From Candidatus Latescibacterota bacterium (GTDB taxonomy: Bacteria; Latescibacterota; UBA2968): DNA of 64,000 nt. The stretch covers positions 1 through 64,000 of the forward strand of contig JAJEDY010000040.1 of the NCBI GenBank assembly GCA_022821275.1, written 5' to 3'. Both the position numbers and the translations under genes were made by a program. Every line of letters begins with the position of its first letter. Position 1 is the first letter of the stretch. The notes beneath the pieces were generated by a model that was not told the DNA's origin, ran no database searches, and saw nothing but the letters and a program-made list of their open reading frames with translations. Positions 41,867 through 51,597 of this stretch are shown here, one piece after another.

Positions 41867-43195
41867 TCAATTCTTCCTGAATAGGAGCATTGCGATTCGT
41901 CTTTCTCCCACCACGACCTTTACAATTGCCTTGATATAGATGGGTTTTTTAAGCAATGCGAGTTCCCGAACTTTTGCCTTGAGCACCGGATGTGGATCGT
42001 CGATTCTGATTACGCCTTTAAAAGTACGCTTTGTCTTTTCGGCATCGACCATCTGCACGTCCAGATTCGTCCCTTCAATCTCAGGTTCGTCAGCGTCCAT
42101 CTCGACAATCATACTCAGATCTGTGATTTCATTTACGGAAAAGGGTTGCCCGCCTGTGTCGAATTGCCGTTCCAGAATGCGGTCCTGAAGCGTATTCTGG
42201 ATTTCCTGTTGAACTTCGTCGGGAAAAGTGTGAATCCTGAATTCCGCGGTGTGGGTGCCTTCGATGACTGTGCCGGTTAGCGCTATCCGGTTTAATGGCT
42301 CGGCTTCGATCTTTTCTCTGGAATCGAGTGGCCCGGCATTTTGTACGTTCAGCCCGCTGTGGAGATCAATTTTTTTCACCTTGCCGAGTGCGAATACCGT
42401 ATCGTCTTCTATGGCGACGAGTTTGCCCGAAAAATACTCTTCCAATTGTTTGGTGATCTGGCCGTCCGAGATATCGTTGAATTGTGCAAATCCCGTGCCC
42501 CACGAATCCGGCGAATCGACGTCTGTTCTCAGAATTTCGCCGTCTCCATAAGTTGTAATCACTTCAATATGAGCCGGTTGACCGACGCGTGCGAGCCTTT
42601 GTACGGCACCCTTTAGACCTGCGGAGATCCGCAGATCGTCAAAATCCAGAATGCGCGCAATTTCGTCTCCTTTTTCCACGACCGTTCCGACGACTTCCTC
42701 ATCGAACAGGATGACGCCAGCGTGCGTGGCCGTCAATGTTTCGCGCTGGGATAGCTCTTGTTCCCAGACGGATGTCGCACTTCTCATTACGCCCTGAAGT
42801 TCCCGTTCCGATAGAGTTAGAGAAGATGATATTGCAAGACTGTCGAGTGCGCCTTCGAGTTCTTCTATTACTTGTTTTGCGCGATAGCGACTGACCTGAG
42901 ATTTACCTCTGGAAATTTCAAATAGCGGCTGGCCAATTGTTACGTCGGTTTTATTTTTTACCAGTGCCTCTATGACTACGATGTCTTCATCGAGGGATAG
43001 GACATATTCGTGCGGCTTGATCGGTTCTGCATTAGATAACACGAGGTCTTCTGTCTTCGTAAACCACAGAAAAGCGATGATTGTGGCGACCGCAAAAACG
43101 AAGCCATACCCGAATATCTCCAGATATTTGACGTACTTCGCGATAAATCTGCGGGTTCTCAAGCTCTGTGTTTTCGGTTTCTCTGTCGTTTGCAT
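41867..43195 (-). CDS. HlyD-like membrane-fusion/adaptor protein
   Basis: 442 aa. A single N-terminal transmembrane helix (GYGFVFAVATIIAFLWF, about 30-46) then a periplasmic part: barrel-sandwich halves around VLSLDEDIVVIEALVKNKTDVTIGQPLFEI and HAGVILFDEEVVGTVVEKGDEI, with a short helical hairpin between. It links an inner-membrane exporter to the envelope in known systems. It follows the ABC exporter gene by 30 bp, which gives the natural partner. The long C-terminal region (230-440) is not a standard HlyD part. Confidence 0.75.
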   Translation of the reverse strand: MQTTEKPKTQSLRTRRFIAKYVKYLEIFGYGFVFAVATIIAFLWFTKTEDLVLSNAEPIKPHEYVLSLDEDIVVIEALVKNKTDVTIGQPLFEISRGKSQVSRYRAKQVIEELEGALDSLAISSSLTLSERELQGVMRSATSVWEQELSQRETLTATHAGVILFDEEVVGTVVEKGDEIARILDFDDLRISAGLKGAVQRLARVGQPAHIEVITTYGDGEILRTDVDSPDSWGTGFAQFNDISDGQITKQLEEYFSGKLVAIEDDTVFALGKVKKIDLHSGLNVQNAGPLDSREKIEAEPLNRIALTGTVIEGTHTAEFRIHTFPDEVQQEIQNTLQDRILERQFDTGGQPFSVNEITDLSMIVEMDADEPEIEGTNLDVQMVDAEKTKRTFKGVIRIDDPHPVLKAKVRELALLKKPIYIKAIVKVVVGERRIAMLLFRKN

Positions 43196-43225
43196 TTTTT
43201 TATCCGTAATTATGAGGAGATTGCG

Positions 43226-45022
43226 TTACCCAACTTGTCTGGTATCATCCAGGCCGAGGTAACGCCTGTACATTTCTGCGTACTCGCCCCCATTGCGAAT
43301 CAGTTCTGCGTGTGTCCCTTGTTCGAGGATCTGACCGTCGCCGAGAACGATGATCTGGTCGGCATTTGCCACTGTTGTGAGTCTGTGAGAGACTATGAAG
43401 GTGGTGCGTCCTTCTGCCACGCGGTCCAGGCTTTGCAAAAACCGCTGTTCTGTGGCGCTATCCAGGGATGACGTGGGTTCGTCCAGAATGAGAATTTTGG
43501 GATCGCGGACCATGGCCCGGGCAATCCCGATCCGCTGTTTCTGACCCCCTGATATTCGCGTGCCTTCTCGGAGATCGGTGTCATATCCGTTGCGTTGGGA
43601 TGAGGCAAAGGCGTCTATGTCCGCCAGTTGGGCGGCTCTGACCACCTCATCGTCAGATGCATGGGGCTGACCGAACAGGATATTTTCTTTGATTGTTCCG
43701 TTGAACAAATGCGTTTCCTGTAAAACCAGACCGACCTGATCCTGATAGGTGCTCGATCTCACTTCTCTGAGGTCCTGGCCATCTACCATTACCCTTCCCG
43801 AATCCGGATCGTACAGCCTGAGAAGCAGGTTTGCGACCGTGGTTTTTCCCGATCCACTGTGTCCCACCAGGGCGATTTTTTGACCTGCCTGAACGGTGAA
43901 GCTCAGGTTGCGCAGGACAGGTGTGCCATCCTCGTAAGAAAAGGAGACATTGTCAAAGACGACATCGCCCCTGACAGGTGGCATTGCCGGTGCATTGCGA
44001 CGGTCTGTAACAGCGGGGACCTGATCCAGTGTTTCGAGAATGCGCTCGGCGGGAACCATTGCAATGCGAACTTGCTGGAAATACCGAATCAAGACTTGAA
44101 TGGGATTGGACAGGCGGTTCGTATAGGAGAAAAGGGGGAAGACGGACCCATAGGAGAGGTTGCCTATAATAACTTCTCTGAGGAAGTATAGTCTTATCAA
44201 TCGATTTTTTACATAGGGAAGCAAGCCGCTATTGCCCGCCATTTCTCGTTCGACGATACGCATAAAAAACAGGCGCATCGCAGCGCGATACCCTTCGATG
44301 GTGAGATTGACATATCGCTTTACTTCGTGCCGGCGCCGACCAAATGTCTGTACGACGGCTGCCCCGGCAACGCCTTCTTGAAGCCCGGCGTCGCGCGCCT
44401 GCCATCGCTCTCTTACGCGGCGATCAAATCTGCGCTGTATGGTCGCGATCTTCTGGGCGACCATTCCGTATGGAATCGAGTAAATCAGAATGACCAGCGA
44501 GACCCGCCAGTCCAACCAGGTGGTGAAGATGAGTATGAGTATGAACTCATAGACCGCCCGCAATGTCGCTGGTAAGATGTCCGTGATCATGCGCATTACA
44601 GCCCCCGTATCTGCGCTCGCCCGATACATGTGCTCGCCAATACCACGACTCTCGTAGAAGGTCATGGAGAGACGCTGCAGGTGGGTGAAGAAGTGGGTTT
44701 TGAGGGCTAAGCTCACGCGTAGATCTACGTAGTGATTGAGAACGGTCGTCATGGTGCCGACCAATCTCTGAATGAGGACGAGCACAACATAGGCGGCAAA
44801 GATGCGATAGAACAGGTTCCAATCCTGATTTGGAAATGCATCATCGATGAGAAACTTGCTCAGCCACGGATTCACAACCCGAAACGTGCTGACGACAATC
44901 GTGCCCAGTACGACGAGCAGCGCCTTATCCCAGACCGGGATCATCAGCCTGAGAAAACGCAGGAAGACTCTTATAAGCGACTGTTTTACTCCCTTGCGGG
45001 GAGGAGGAAAATAGTTGAACAT
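43226..45022 (-). CDS. ABC exporter, fused membrane and ATPase domains
   Basis: 598 aa. Six-helix type IV (ABCB-like) membrane domain in residues ~30-320, then an ATPase with Walker A GHSGSGKTT, Q-loop GLVLQETHLF, signature ISGGQKQR, Walker B LILDEPTSSLD and the switch His in IVSHRLTT. All catalytic residues are present. Probably works as a homodimer or with the exporter at 47656. First gene of the six-gene operon led by the promoter at 45066-45095. Cargo unknown. Confidence 0.9.
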   Translation of the reverse strand: MFNYFPPPRKGVKQSLIRVFLRFLRLMIPVWDKALLVVLGTIVVSTFRVVNPWLSKFLIDDAFPNQDWNLFYRIFAAYVVLVLIQRLVGTMTTVLNHYVDLRVSLALKTHFFTHLQRLSMTFYESRGIGEHMYRASADTGAVMRMITDILPATLRAVYEFILILIFTTWLDWRVSLVILIYSIPYGMVAQKIATIQRRFDRRVRERWQARDAGLQEGVAGAAVVQTFGRRRHEVKRYVNLTIEGYRAAMRLFFMRIVEREMAGNSGLLPYVKNRLIRLYFLREVIIGNLSYGSVFPLFSYTNRLSNPIQVLIRYFQQVRIAMVPAERILETLDQVPAVTDRRNAPAMPPVRGDVVFDNVSFSYEDGTPVLRNLSFTVQAGQKIALVGHSGSGKTTVANLLLRLYDPDSGRVMVDGQDLREVRSSTYQDQVGLVLQETHLFNGTIKENILFGQPHASDDEVVRAAQLADIDAFASSQRNGYDTDLREGTRISGGQKQRIGIARAMVRDPKILILDEPTSSLDSATEQRFLQSLDRVAEGRTTFIVSHRLTTVANADQIIVLGDGQILEQGTHAELIRNGGEYAEMYRRYLGLDDTRQVG

Positions 45023-45065
45023 CGTCCGGCCTTAGTTCTGTCCTGATACGCGCTGAGAGGTGCCA

Positions 45066-45095
45066 CAATTAGGCGAAGATATGTTTGTCTGTCAA
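45066..45095 (-). promoter_or_regulatory. Promoter of the ABC-HlyD-PhyH-sulfatase operon (shared box)
   Basis: Minus strand TTGACA (45095-45090), 18-bp spacer, TAATTG (45071-45066). The 38-bp segment 45067-45104 matches 53543-53580 at 31 positions with no gap, including 17 consecutive identical bases over the -10 side. Confidence 0.75.
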
Positions 45096-45200
45096 TTGGA
45101 TTCTCGGGTTCTTTCTCTCGAAGAGAAACTCTTGCTATAGAAAAAAATCAAATTATCTTGTCTGTCACGACATACTTATTGAACTATGGGGGCTTGCTTC

Positions 45201-47651
45201 ATGTTTAACTTGATCGGAAATTACGCCAAAATTGCTATCAGGAATTTGATGCGGAACAAAGTGTATTCCGCGCTCAATATCCTCGGTCTGGGCATCGCCA
45301 TGTCCTGCTGTCTTTTAATCGTGTTGTTTTTACAACGCGAACTGCAATACGATCACAGATATGAAAAGGGAGATCGCATTTACAAGGTCGTGCGAGAAAT
45401 AAATATCCAGGGCGGGTCTCGCACTTTTTCCTGGGGCACATCGGGATCTTTGGCCCCTGCGTTGCAACGCGATTTTCCCGAGGTAGAATCAGCCGTCCGA
45501 ATATGGCCCTGGAATGTGAAGGTCGAACGCGAGAATATTTTGTTTCCCACACGACTCAATCTCGTTGACAAACACGTATTTGACGTATTTGAAGCTGAAT
45601 TTGTTCAGGGCAGCGCACAGGCGGCTTTTGAAGATCCAACGAGTATTGTGATTACCGAGCGAATGGCGAATCTCATCTACGGCGAAGAAAATCCAATGGG
45701 AAGGGCTCTCACTGTTGTCAATTCGATATTTGGCGGAGACTATATCGTTCGGGGCGTGTTGAAAGATCGAATTGAGCCTACCACAATCCCATTTAATATG
45801 TTCATATCGCGAGACCCCAATGCCCAATGGAGGAACAAATGGCACGTCTGGGATAAGGCTGCGGGTTTTCGACCGATACAAACATATATTTTGCTTCAAG
45901 AAGGTGTTTCTCCCAAAACGCTGGAACAAAAATTTCCTGATTTTATAAAGCGCTATATGGGCGCGGAGATCCAAAAATACAATGCGTATCATCTCCAACC
46001 CCTGCATCGGGTCTATTTGCATTCGCGTGCAGATTACGACATCAAGAGCTTCGGCGATATCGATCAACTCTATACGATGTGCGTGATTGCCGCATTTATT
46101 CTGATCATTGCCTGCGTGAACTTTATGAACCTGGCGACAGCCCAGTCGGTTAGACGCGCAAGAGAGGTGGGCTTGCGAAAAGTGGTTGGTGCCAGTCGCG
46201 GTCAGTTGATCCAGCAATTTCTGGGAGAGTCCCTGATTGTCGCGGGACTCGCGTTGGTGCTGGCACTTATTGTCGCGCACGCGGCACTGCCCGTGTTTAA
46301 TGATTTGATCCAGCAAAACCTGGTGTTAGATCTCAGGGCATATATGACTTTGATCCCGGCGTTGATCGGCGTGGTACTGGTATCCGGAGTACTCGCCGGA
46401 GGTTATCCCGCCTTTGTTTTGTCTGCCTGGCAGCCGATTGATACATTGAAGAGCCAGATACAATCCAGATCGAGTGGTTCGTGGTTCTGGAAGGGGCTGG
46501 TGATATTCCAATTTTCAATCTCGATCTTTTTGATCGTAGGGACGCTGGTCGTGCGCAACCAGATCTCTTATATGCTGGATCGGGATCTGGGGGTTGATAC
46601 AGAGCATCTGGTCATGTTGCCCATTTTTACTTCGAGCCGAGAGGCGCATTTCGTTCACGCCAATCGCCTGTCGTCGCGATACAGTACTGTGAAGCAGTCG
46701 TTTTTGAGGCATCCCAATGTCATTGGAGCAACGGCATCTCAGTATCGCGCCTTCCCCAGCGGAGGTGGCTCGCGGAGCAAGCCCATTCGCCCAGAAGATT
46801 TGCCGGGGGATGACTGGTGGATTCTGGTCAATGAGGTCGATGCAGATTTTGTAAATACCATGGGGATTGAACTCATTGCTGGCAAAAACTTCACCCCGGG
46901 CAAGGGCAATCCCCTCAGGGGATGGACGCGCGAATTTCTGATCAATGAGTCGGCAGCCAAATTATTCGGCTGGGATAATCCCATCGGCAAACAAATTCAG
47001 AGGCTGGATGGGGGCGGCGGCATGGGGACTGTTGTGGGTGTTTTTAAGGATTACCATTTTGATTCCTTAAAAGAAAAAATTGCGCCTCTCGCATTTATCC
47101 AGTGGGCCAGGCTATATGCGTATTTAACGCTGAAAATAAGGGGTGGGCAGTTTGTAGAAACGATGGAATTTTTGGAAGAGGAATGGTATAAATTCGTGCC
47201 CAATGAAGCGTTTAATCCCGTTTTTATGGACGATGGCTTTGCCTCTGCATACCGGAATGAACTTCGTCTGAGAAGAATTGCTGGCATTTCTTCATTGCTG
47301 GCGATCGTGGTGTGCTGTTTGGGTCTGTTCGGTCTGGCAGCTATCTCTGCCCAACGGCGCACAAAGGAGATTGGGGTGCGCAAGGTGCTCGGTGCTTCTG
47401 CCGGGCAAATTGTGACGATGTTTTCAGCCGAATTTGTCAAGCTGGTCGCGTTTGCCAGTCTCATAGCCTGGCCTCTATCTTATTACATGCTCAATGACTG
47501 GTTAGCCGATTTTGCCTACCGCATTGGTCTGGGTATCTCGGTATTTGTGTTGAGCAGCGTACTGGCTATTGCCATTGCCCTGATCACAGTGAGTTACCAA
47601 GCCTGGAAAGCAGCGCAAACCAATCCGATTGAGGCGCTTAAGTACGAATGA
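45201..47651 (+). CDS. FtsX/MacB-type ABC permease
   Basis: 816 aa with the MacB-PCD layout duplicated: an N-terminal helix (LNILGLGIAMSCCLLIVLFLQ split at residues ~25-45), a periplasmic domain, three helices near 290-400, a second domain and three helices near 690-800. RRAREVGLRKVVGASRGQLIQQF and RTKEIGVRKVLGASAGQIV are the two FtsX signatures. It has no ATPase of its own and no MacB-type ATPase gene adjoins it. ATG 45201 has GGGGG upstream; ATG 45186 is also possible. Divergent from the operon at 45022. Confidence 0.85.
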   Translation: MFNLIGNYAKIAIRNLMRNKVYSALNILGLGIAMSCCLLIVLFLQRELQYDHRYEKGDRIYKVVREINIQGGSRTFSWGTSGSLAPALQRDFPEVESAVRIWPWNVKVERENILFPTRLNLVDKHVFDVFEAEFVQGSAQAAFEDPTSIVITERMANLIYGEENPMGRALTVVNSIFGGDYIVRGVLKDRIEPTTIPFNMFISRDPNAQWRNKWHVWDKAAGFRPIQTYILLQEGVSPKTLEQKFPDFIKRYMGAEIQKYNAYHLQPLHRVYLHSRADYDIKSFGDIDQLYTMCVIAAFILIIACVNFMNLATAQSVRRAREVGLRKVVGASRGQLIQQFLGESLIVAGLALVLALIVAHAALPVFNDLIQQNLVLDLRAYMTLIPALIGVVLVSGVLAGGYPAFVLSAWQPIDTLKSQIQSRSSGSWFWKGLVIFQFSISIFLIVGTLVVRNQISYMLDRDLGVDTEHLVMLPIFTSSREAHFVHANRLSSRYSTVKQSFLRHPNVIGATASQYRAFPSGGGSRSKPIRPEDLPGDDWWILVNEVDADFVNTMGIELIAGKNFTPGKGNPLRGWTREFLINESAAKLFGWDNPIGKQIQRLDGGGGMGTVVGVFKDYHFDSLKEKIAPLAFIQWARLYAYLTLKIRGGQFVETMEFLEEEWYKFVPNEAFNPVFMDDGFASAYRNELRLRRIAGISSLLAIVVCCLGLFGLAAISAQRRTKEIGVRKVLGASAGQIVTMFSAEFVKLVAFASLIAWPLSYYMLNDWLADFAYRIGLGISVFVLSSVLAIAIALITVSYQAWKAAQTNPIEALKYE

Positions 47652-47655
47652 GGTC

Positions 47656-49506
47656 TCAATCAGCTGCACTATCTGTGCCCAACTGCATCTGTTCATCCCA
47701 TATTTGGCGATAGAGACCGTTTGCTTCCAACAAATCGTCGTGTGTACCGTTTTCGACAATTCTGCCCTGATCCAAAACGTAGATTCGGTCTGCTTTTTGA
47801 ACCGTCATGAGCCTGTGAGAAACCATCACGGTGGTTCGTCCCTCCGATACGTTCCAGATTGTGTCCATGACGTGTTCTTCCGATCGAGAATCCAGGTTCG
47901 AAGTCGCCTCATCCAGAATGAAAACCGCGGGATCTCTGATCAGAGCGCGGGCAATACCTATTCTTTGCTTTTGTCCTCCGGATAATCTCGTTCCTTCTCC
48001 AATATCTCTTTCAAATCCCTCCGGGTGAGCGGTGACGGCGTCGTAAAGCGCGGCCATGCGGGCTGCTTCCTCCACGTCTGCGTCCGAAGCCTTTAGATTG
48101 CCATAGCGGATATTCTCGCGAACAGTTCCGGAAAATAAGAAGGTGTCTTGAAGCACAACGCCGAGTTGATTGCGGTAGCTCAAGAGTCGGACGCTTTTCA
48201 GGTCGTGGCCATCTACGAGAACCGATCCAGTGGTGGGATCGTAAAGCCTCAAGATGAGGTATAGCATCGAGGTCTTGCCCGAGCCACTCGGTCCCACGAA
48301 TGCGACGCGCTCTCCGGGACGGATTGTGATGTTGATATTTTCCAGCACGGGCTGTCCCGATACGTATTCGAATCCCACATTTCTGAATTCGATTGTGCCG
48401 CTGATGGATGGCATGGTGCGCGCATCGGGCGCATCGCTTATCTGGGGTTGAACGTCGAGGGTTTGCAGGACGCGTTCGGCCTGGACGAGTTGAAGGCGAA
48501 TGCTCTGGATCAGCCTGATCATTCTCTCCATCGGGCCTTCAAATTGCCGGGCGAGGAAAAACACAACACTGAATTCTCCGATGCTCAATTCCCCGGTCAT
48601 GGTGTAGTAACCCACGTAGAGCCACAGCACTTTTTCAACGCCCTCAGAGAGAAACCACAGAACGCCCTGGTGCGTAAAGATATGTAGAACGCGGTACTTG
48701 ATCCAGTATCTGCGGTTCTCGATAAAAGTCGATGCATATCGGCGGGCAGACCAGCGCATGCGTCCGAAGCCTTTGACGGTCTTGGTCGCGGCTATACCGT
48801 CTCTCAAGATCGTCCTCAGGTACTGTGCCTGCATTCTCATATCCCATCGGACTCTCTGAAGGCGCGTGTAGAAGTAGTGGGATAGGGCTGTGTAGGGAAA
48901 GGAGTAGAGAAAAATCAGCAATGTGATCCAGGGATCGACCAGACTGAGGATGATGCCCGTCCAGATAATCCGGTAGGCTATGGTGATCGCATTGGGAACA
49001 TCGTCGGTGATCATGGTGATCAAGCCGCCTCCGACGTCAGCAGTGCTGCGATACATGTGTTCGCCGATGGGCCGACTCTGAAGAAAGCCGAGGGAAAGTT
49101 TGTGGAGGTGGTCGTAGAAGATCGTCCGCAGGTGGATGGTGACTTTCATGTCGATATACCACCCGAGGATGCGCCGTGTTATCTGAGAGACATTCGAGAT
49201 GATCCACATCAGGAATTGGATACCAAAAACAAAAAAGAAAAGCTGCAAGCGGCGATCTACTGGCAGGTCGATGTTCAGGATGATTTCATCGACCTGATAT
49301 CGATTCAAAAAGACGCCTATCTCACGGAGCGGAACGCCTACCATGATGAATAGCATCCCGAGGATGACTTTTGTCTTGTGGGGATACAGGTACTTGAAAA
49401 ATCGCCAGAAGGTTTCCCATTCGCGGTTTGCCCGTTCCTGTTCTGGAGACCAGGCGGGACCGCGCCATACTTCGGGCTTTCTCTGGGGAATGTCGAGAAT
49501 TCTCAT
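47656..49506 (-). CDS. ABC exporter, fused membrane and ATPase domains
   Basis: 616 aa. Membrane domain about 45-340, ATPase with Walker A GPSGSGKTS, signature LSGGQKQR, Walker B FILDEATSNLD and MVSHRLMT. Fully canonical sites. Related in plan to the exporter at 43226; a heterodimer is possible though the genes are separated by the MacB-type permease. ATG 49506 has GAGG 5 bp before it. Convergent with that permease, ends 4 bp apart. Confidence 0.9.
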   Translation of the reverse strand: MRILDIPQRKPEVWRGPAWSPEQERANREWETFWRFFKYLYPHKTKVILGMLFIMVGVPLREIGVFLNRYQVDEIILNIDLPVDRRLQLFFFVFGIQFLMWIISNVSQITRRILGWYIDMKVTIHLRTIFYDHLHKLSLGFLQSRPIGEHMYRSTADVGGGLITMITDDVPNAITIAYRIIWTGIILSLVDPWITLLIFLYSFPYTALSHYFYTRLQRVRWDMRMQAQYLRTILRDGIAATKTVKGFGRMRWSARRYASTFIENRRYWIKYRVLHIFTHQGVLWFLSEGVEKVLWLYVGYYTMTGELSIGEFSVVFFLARQFEGPMERMIRLIQSIRLQLVQAERVLQTLDVQPQISDAPDARTMPSISGTIEFRNVGFEYVSGQPVLENINITIRPGERVAFVGPSGSGKTSMLYLILRLYDPTTGSVLVDGHDLKSVRLLSYRNQLGVVLQDTFLFSGTVRENIRYGNLKASDADVEEAARMAALYDAVTAHPEGFERDIGEGTRLSGGQKQRIGIARALIRDPAVFILDEATSNLDSRSEEHVMDTIWNVSEGRTTVMVSHRLMTVQKADRIYVLDQGRIVENGTHDDLLEANGLYRQIWDEQMQLGTDSAAD

Positions 49507-49590
49507 TGCCATCCTCAGGTCTTATGAGACCTTCGTAAAATCAACATTGACGCGTAAATTTATGAATATTCCGATAATCCGCTACCTAAT

Positions 49591-51549
49591 TTAGTATAGC
49601 GCGAGTGAATGCCCGTCATCGGGAAACCAGACCATGTCAACGCCAAACGAAATTCCGACACCAACGAAATACCCCAGCATCATACCAAAGAAGAAGGGTG
49701 AGGCTTTGCGATACAGGCTGATTCCGCCAATGCGGAGGATGGCGGCTTTGGCGAACCAGGCGAAGAAAATCGAGAATATCGTGCGATTGGCGGGGTATGA
49801 GGTTGCCGAGACCAGGCCGATGGGGTGCAGCGGAAAAGCCGGATAGATATAGCGGAGGACCATATTCGCGATGGTGGCGACAGCTCCGATCAGTCCCCAA
49901 AAGGCGAGATGTCGCTTCATTGCGAAGGGGTCTCGGATGTAACCAACGCCCCTGTCAAACACGGCCTGCACGGAACTTGCATAGATGCCGCCGTAGTTGT
50001 ATGCGCCCGTCTGGTATCCGGAAGAAATCGCGTAATAGGCGCTGCCCCCCACAACAACAGCAACGGCAATCGCGACCGCGAGAATCATTCTCCCCCGGTC
50101 TTCGCGAACATCATCGAAGAGTTTCGTGGCGTTGGCCATCGGGGCCATCAGGACAGTTTTCAGGTCGCGGTGCCAGGTGTAGGTCAACGCCATCGCCACA
50201 ATGCTCTGCGCGTTCATATTTGTAAGCCCAACAATATGGTAGGTTGCGAACTGCGCGTGTATGATGCGAGAACTGATCAGTCCCGTTTCGATACTGATCT
50301 TCGAGATCCCAAGCCAGACCACAATGACAAGGGAGACGAAGACAAGTGCCACATATACGGTCATTCCCGATGCGACGCACCACGCGCAGATAAACAGCGC
50401 ACTGAGGATGAGTCCGAATACCGCCGAACGGTAGGAGAGCATCTCCTGAGTATCGTCTATCGCCGGGTCCTTTGCGAACGCCTTTCTGACGACATCTCTC
50501 AAATGGCCGCGGGCGACCCACAGCCCCCAGGGAATCAGGACGAAAAGTGCGCCAAGTCCTTGCCAGTTTTCAAAATCGGAAGTGTCTGCGCGCAGTGGAC
50601 CGGTTTCGAATCCAAGTCTTCTGAACATACCAAGCTGAAATGTCAGGAACAGGTAGTAGATGATGATGCTTCCGGATACTTCGAGCTCAACGAAGTAAGA
50701 GGCACCGATGATCAGTGGGTAGAATCGGGTCTCGATGGGTGGAAAGTCTCGCCCCAGTTGGATAAGTCCGAAATCTCTCGGGATGGTCGGGAAAACGGGT
50801 GTGAAGTATCCGATCATATTCCACATAATCGGGAAGATGGCGAAAGCGAAACCGATCCAGAAAACAGGCTGGTTCATGAACCCAGCGGTGAAAAACCCGC
50901 GAGGCTCCTCGTCTGCCATGTTCATCGGCAGCTTCATCAGGGGGAAAGAGAGCCGCTCGTTCTCGACCCACTGCTTCCGGAAGATCGCGACGGTACAATA
51001 GCAGAAGCAGGCGACTGCGCCTACGAGCGCCAGGCGCCAGATCAGCGGTATGAGCCAGGCTCTCCACGGGATCGAAGCGCCGCGCGGGAGTCCTTCGTAG
51101 AACCATTTGGCTGCGGTAACATCTGTTACGACTGCCCAGTTGACGAGATAGGGATGCAACTCGGTCGCCCAGCCATTCTCGGATGATGGAAAGTAATAGG
51201 GCGCACCGATGTTCGCGATCATGTGCGCCATGAAGTAGCTGGGCAGAGCCGATCCGATCAGGGCCATTGCAAAGATGACGAGAAGCTCGGCTCTTGTGAG
51301 CATGGCCCTCGGTCGGACGGCCTGGATGACTTTGTTGAGGATGACAACGATGATGAAGAAGGGAACCATCACGCCCCAGGGCAGATGGTCCTGCGCCATC
51401 TTGGTCGTATGACCGATGTGACGCGTGTAGTGACCGCCCCAGGCCATGAACGTCACACACAGCGTACCAAGCGCAATGGATCGAGCCGTTATGGCGTGCC
51501 GAAAGGGACGGATCTCCGGTTCAGCTATGGGTTGTTGTACCCCGGCCAA
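49591..51549 (-). CDS. DUF6785/DUF6784-type polytopic membrane protein (paralogue)
   Basis: 652 aa, ~12 hydrophobic segments; same length and block order as the protein at 5877, with AKAAILRIGGISLYRKASPFF near the end followed by a WFPDDGHS tail. It is the last gene of a minus-strand unit after an SDR and a mandelate-racemase-family enzyme, which makes uptake of a sugar acid or similar compound the simplest role. That is inference; the family is uncharacterised. Confidence 0.75.
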   Translation of the reverse strand: MAGVQQPIAEPEIRPFRHAITARSIALGTLCVTFMAWGGHYTRHIGHTTKMAQDHLPWGVMVPFFIIVVILNKVIQAVRPRAMLTRAELLVIFAMALIGSALPSYFMAHMIANIGAPYYFPSSENGWATELHPYLVNWAVVTDVTAAKWFYEGLPRGASIPWRAWLIPLIWRLALVGAVACFCYCTVAIFRKQWVENERLSFPLMKLPMNMADEEPRGFFTAGFMNQPVFWIGFAFAIFPIMWNMIGYFTPVFPTIPRDFGLIQLGRDFPPIETRFYPLIIGASYFVELEVSGSIIIYYLFLTFQLGMFRRLGFETGPLRADTSDFENWQGLGALFVLIPWGLWVARGHLRDVVRKAFAKDPAIDDTQEMLSYRSAVFGLILSALFICAWCVASGMTVYVALVFVSLVIVVWLGISKISIETGLISSRIIHAQFATYHIVGLTNMNAQSIVAMALTYTWHRDLKTVLMAPMANATKLFDDVREDRGRMILAVAIAVAVVVGGSAYYAISSGYQTGAYNYGGIYASSVQAVFDRGVGYIRDPFAMKRHLAFWGLIGAVATIANMVLRYIYPAFPLHPIGLVSATSYPANRTIFSIFFAWFAKAAILRIGGISLYRKASPFFFGMMLGYFVGVGISFGVDMVWFPDDGHSLALY

Positions 51550-51597
51550 TCAGAATCTCCAGGTCTATTGGTTCCGCGAATTTGTTGCTTTAGCCCG

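Noticed and set aside
49517-49532. Small palindrome AGGTCT-TATG-AGACCT before the ABC gene
   Set aside because: Only 6 bp arms and overlaps the ribosome-site region; could be chance.
49825-51186. 453-codon plus-strand open frame
   Set aside because: Antisense to the DUF6785 gene; composition is charged and low-complexity with no domain.
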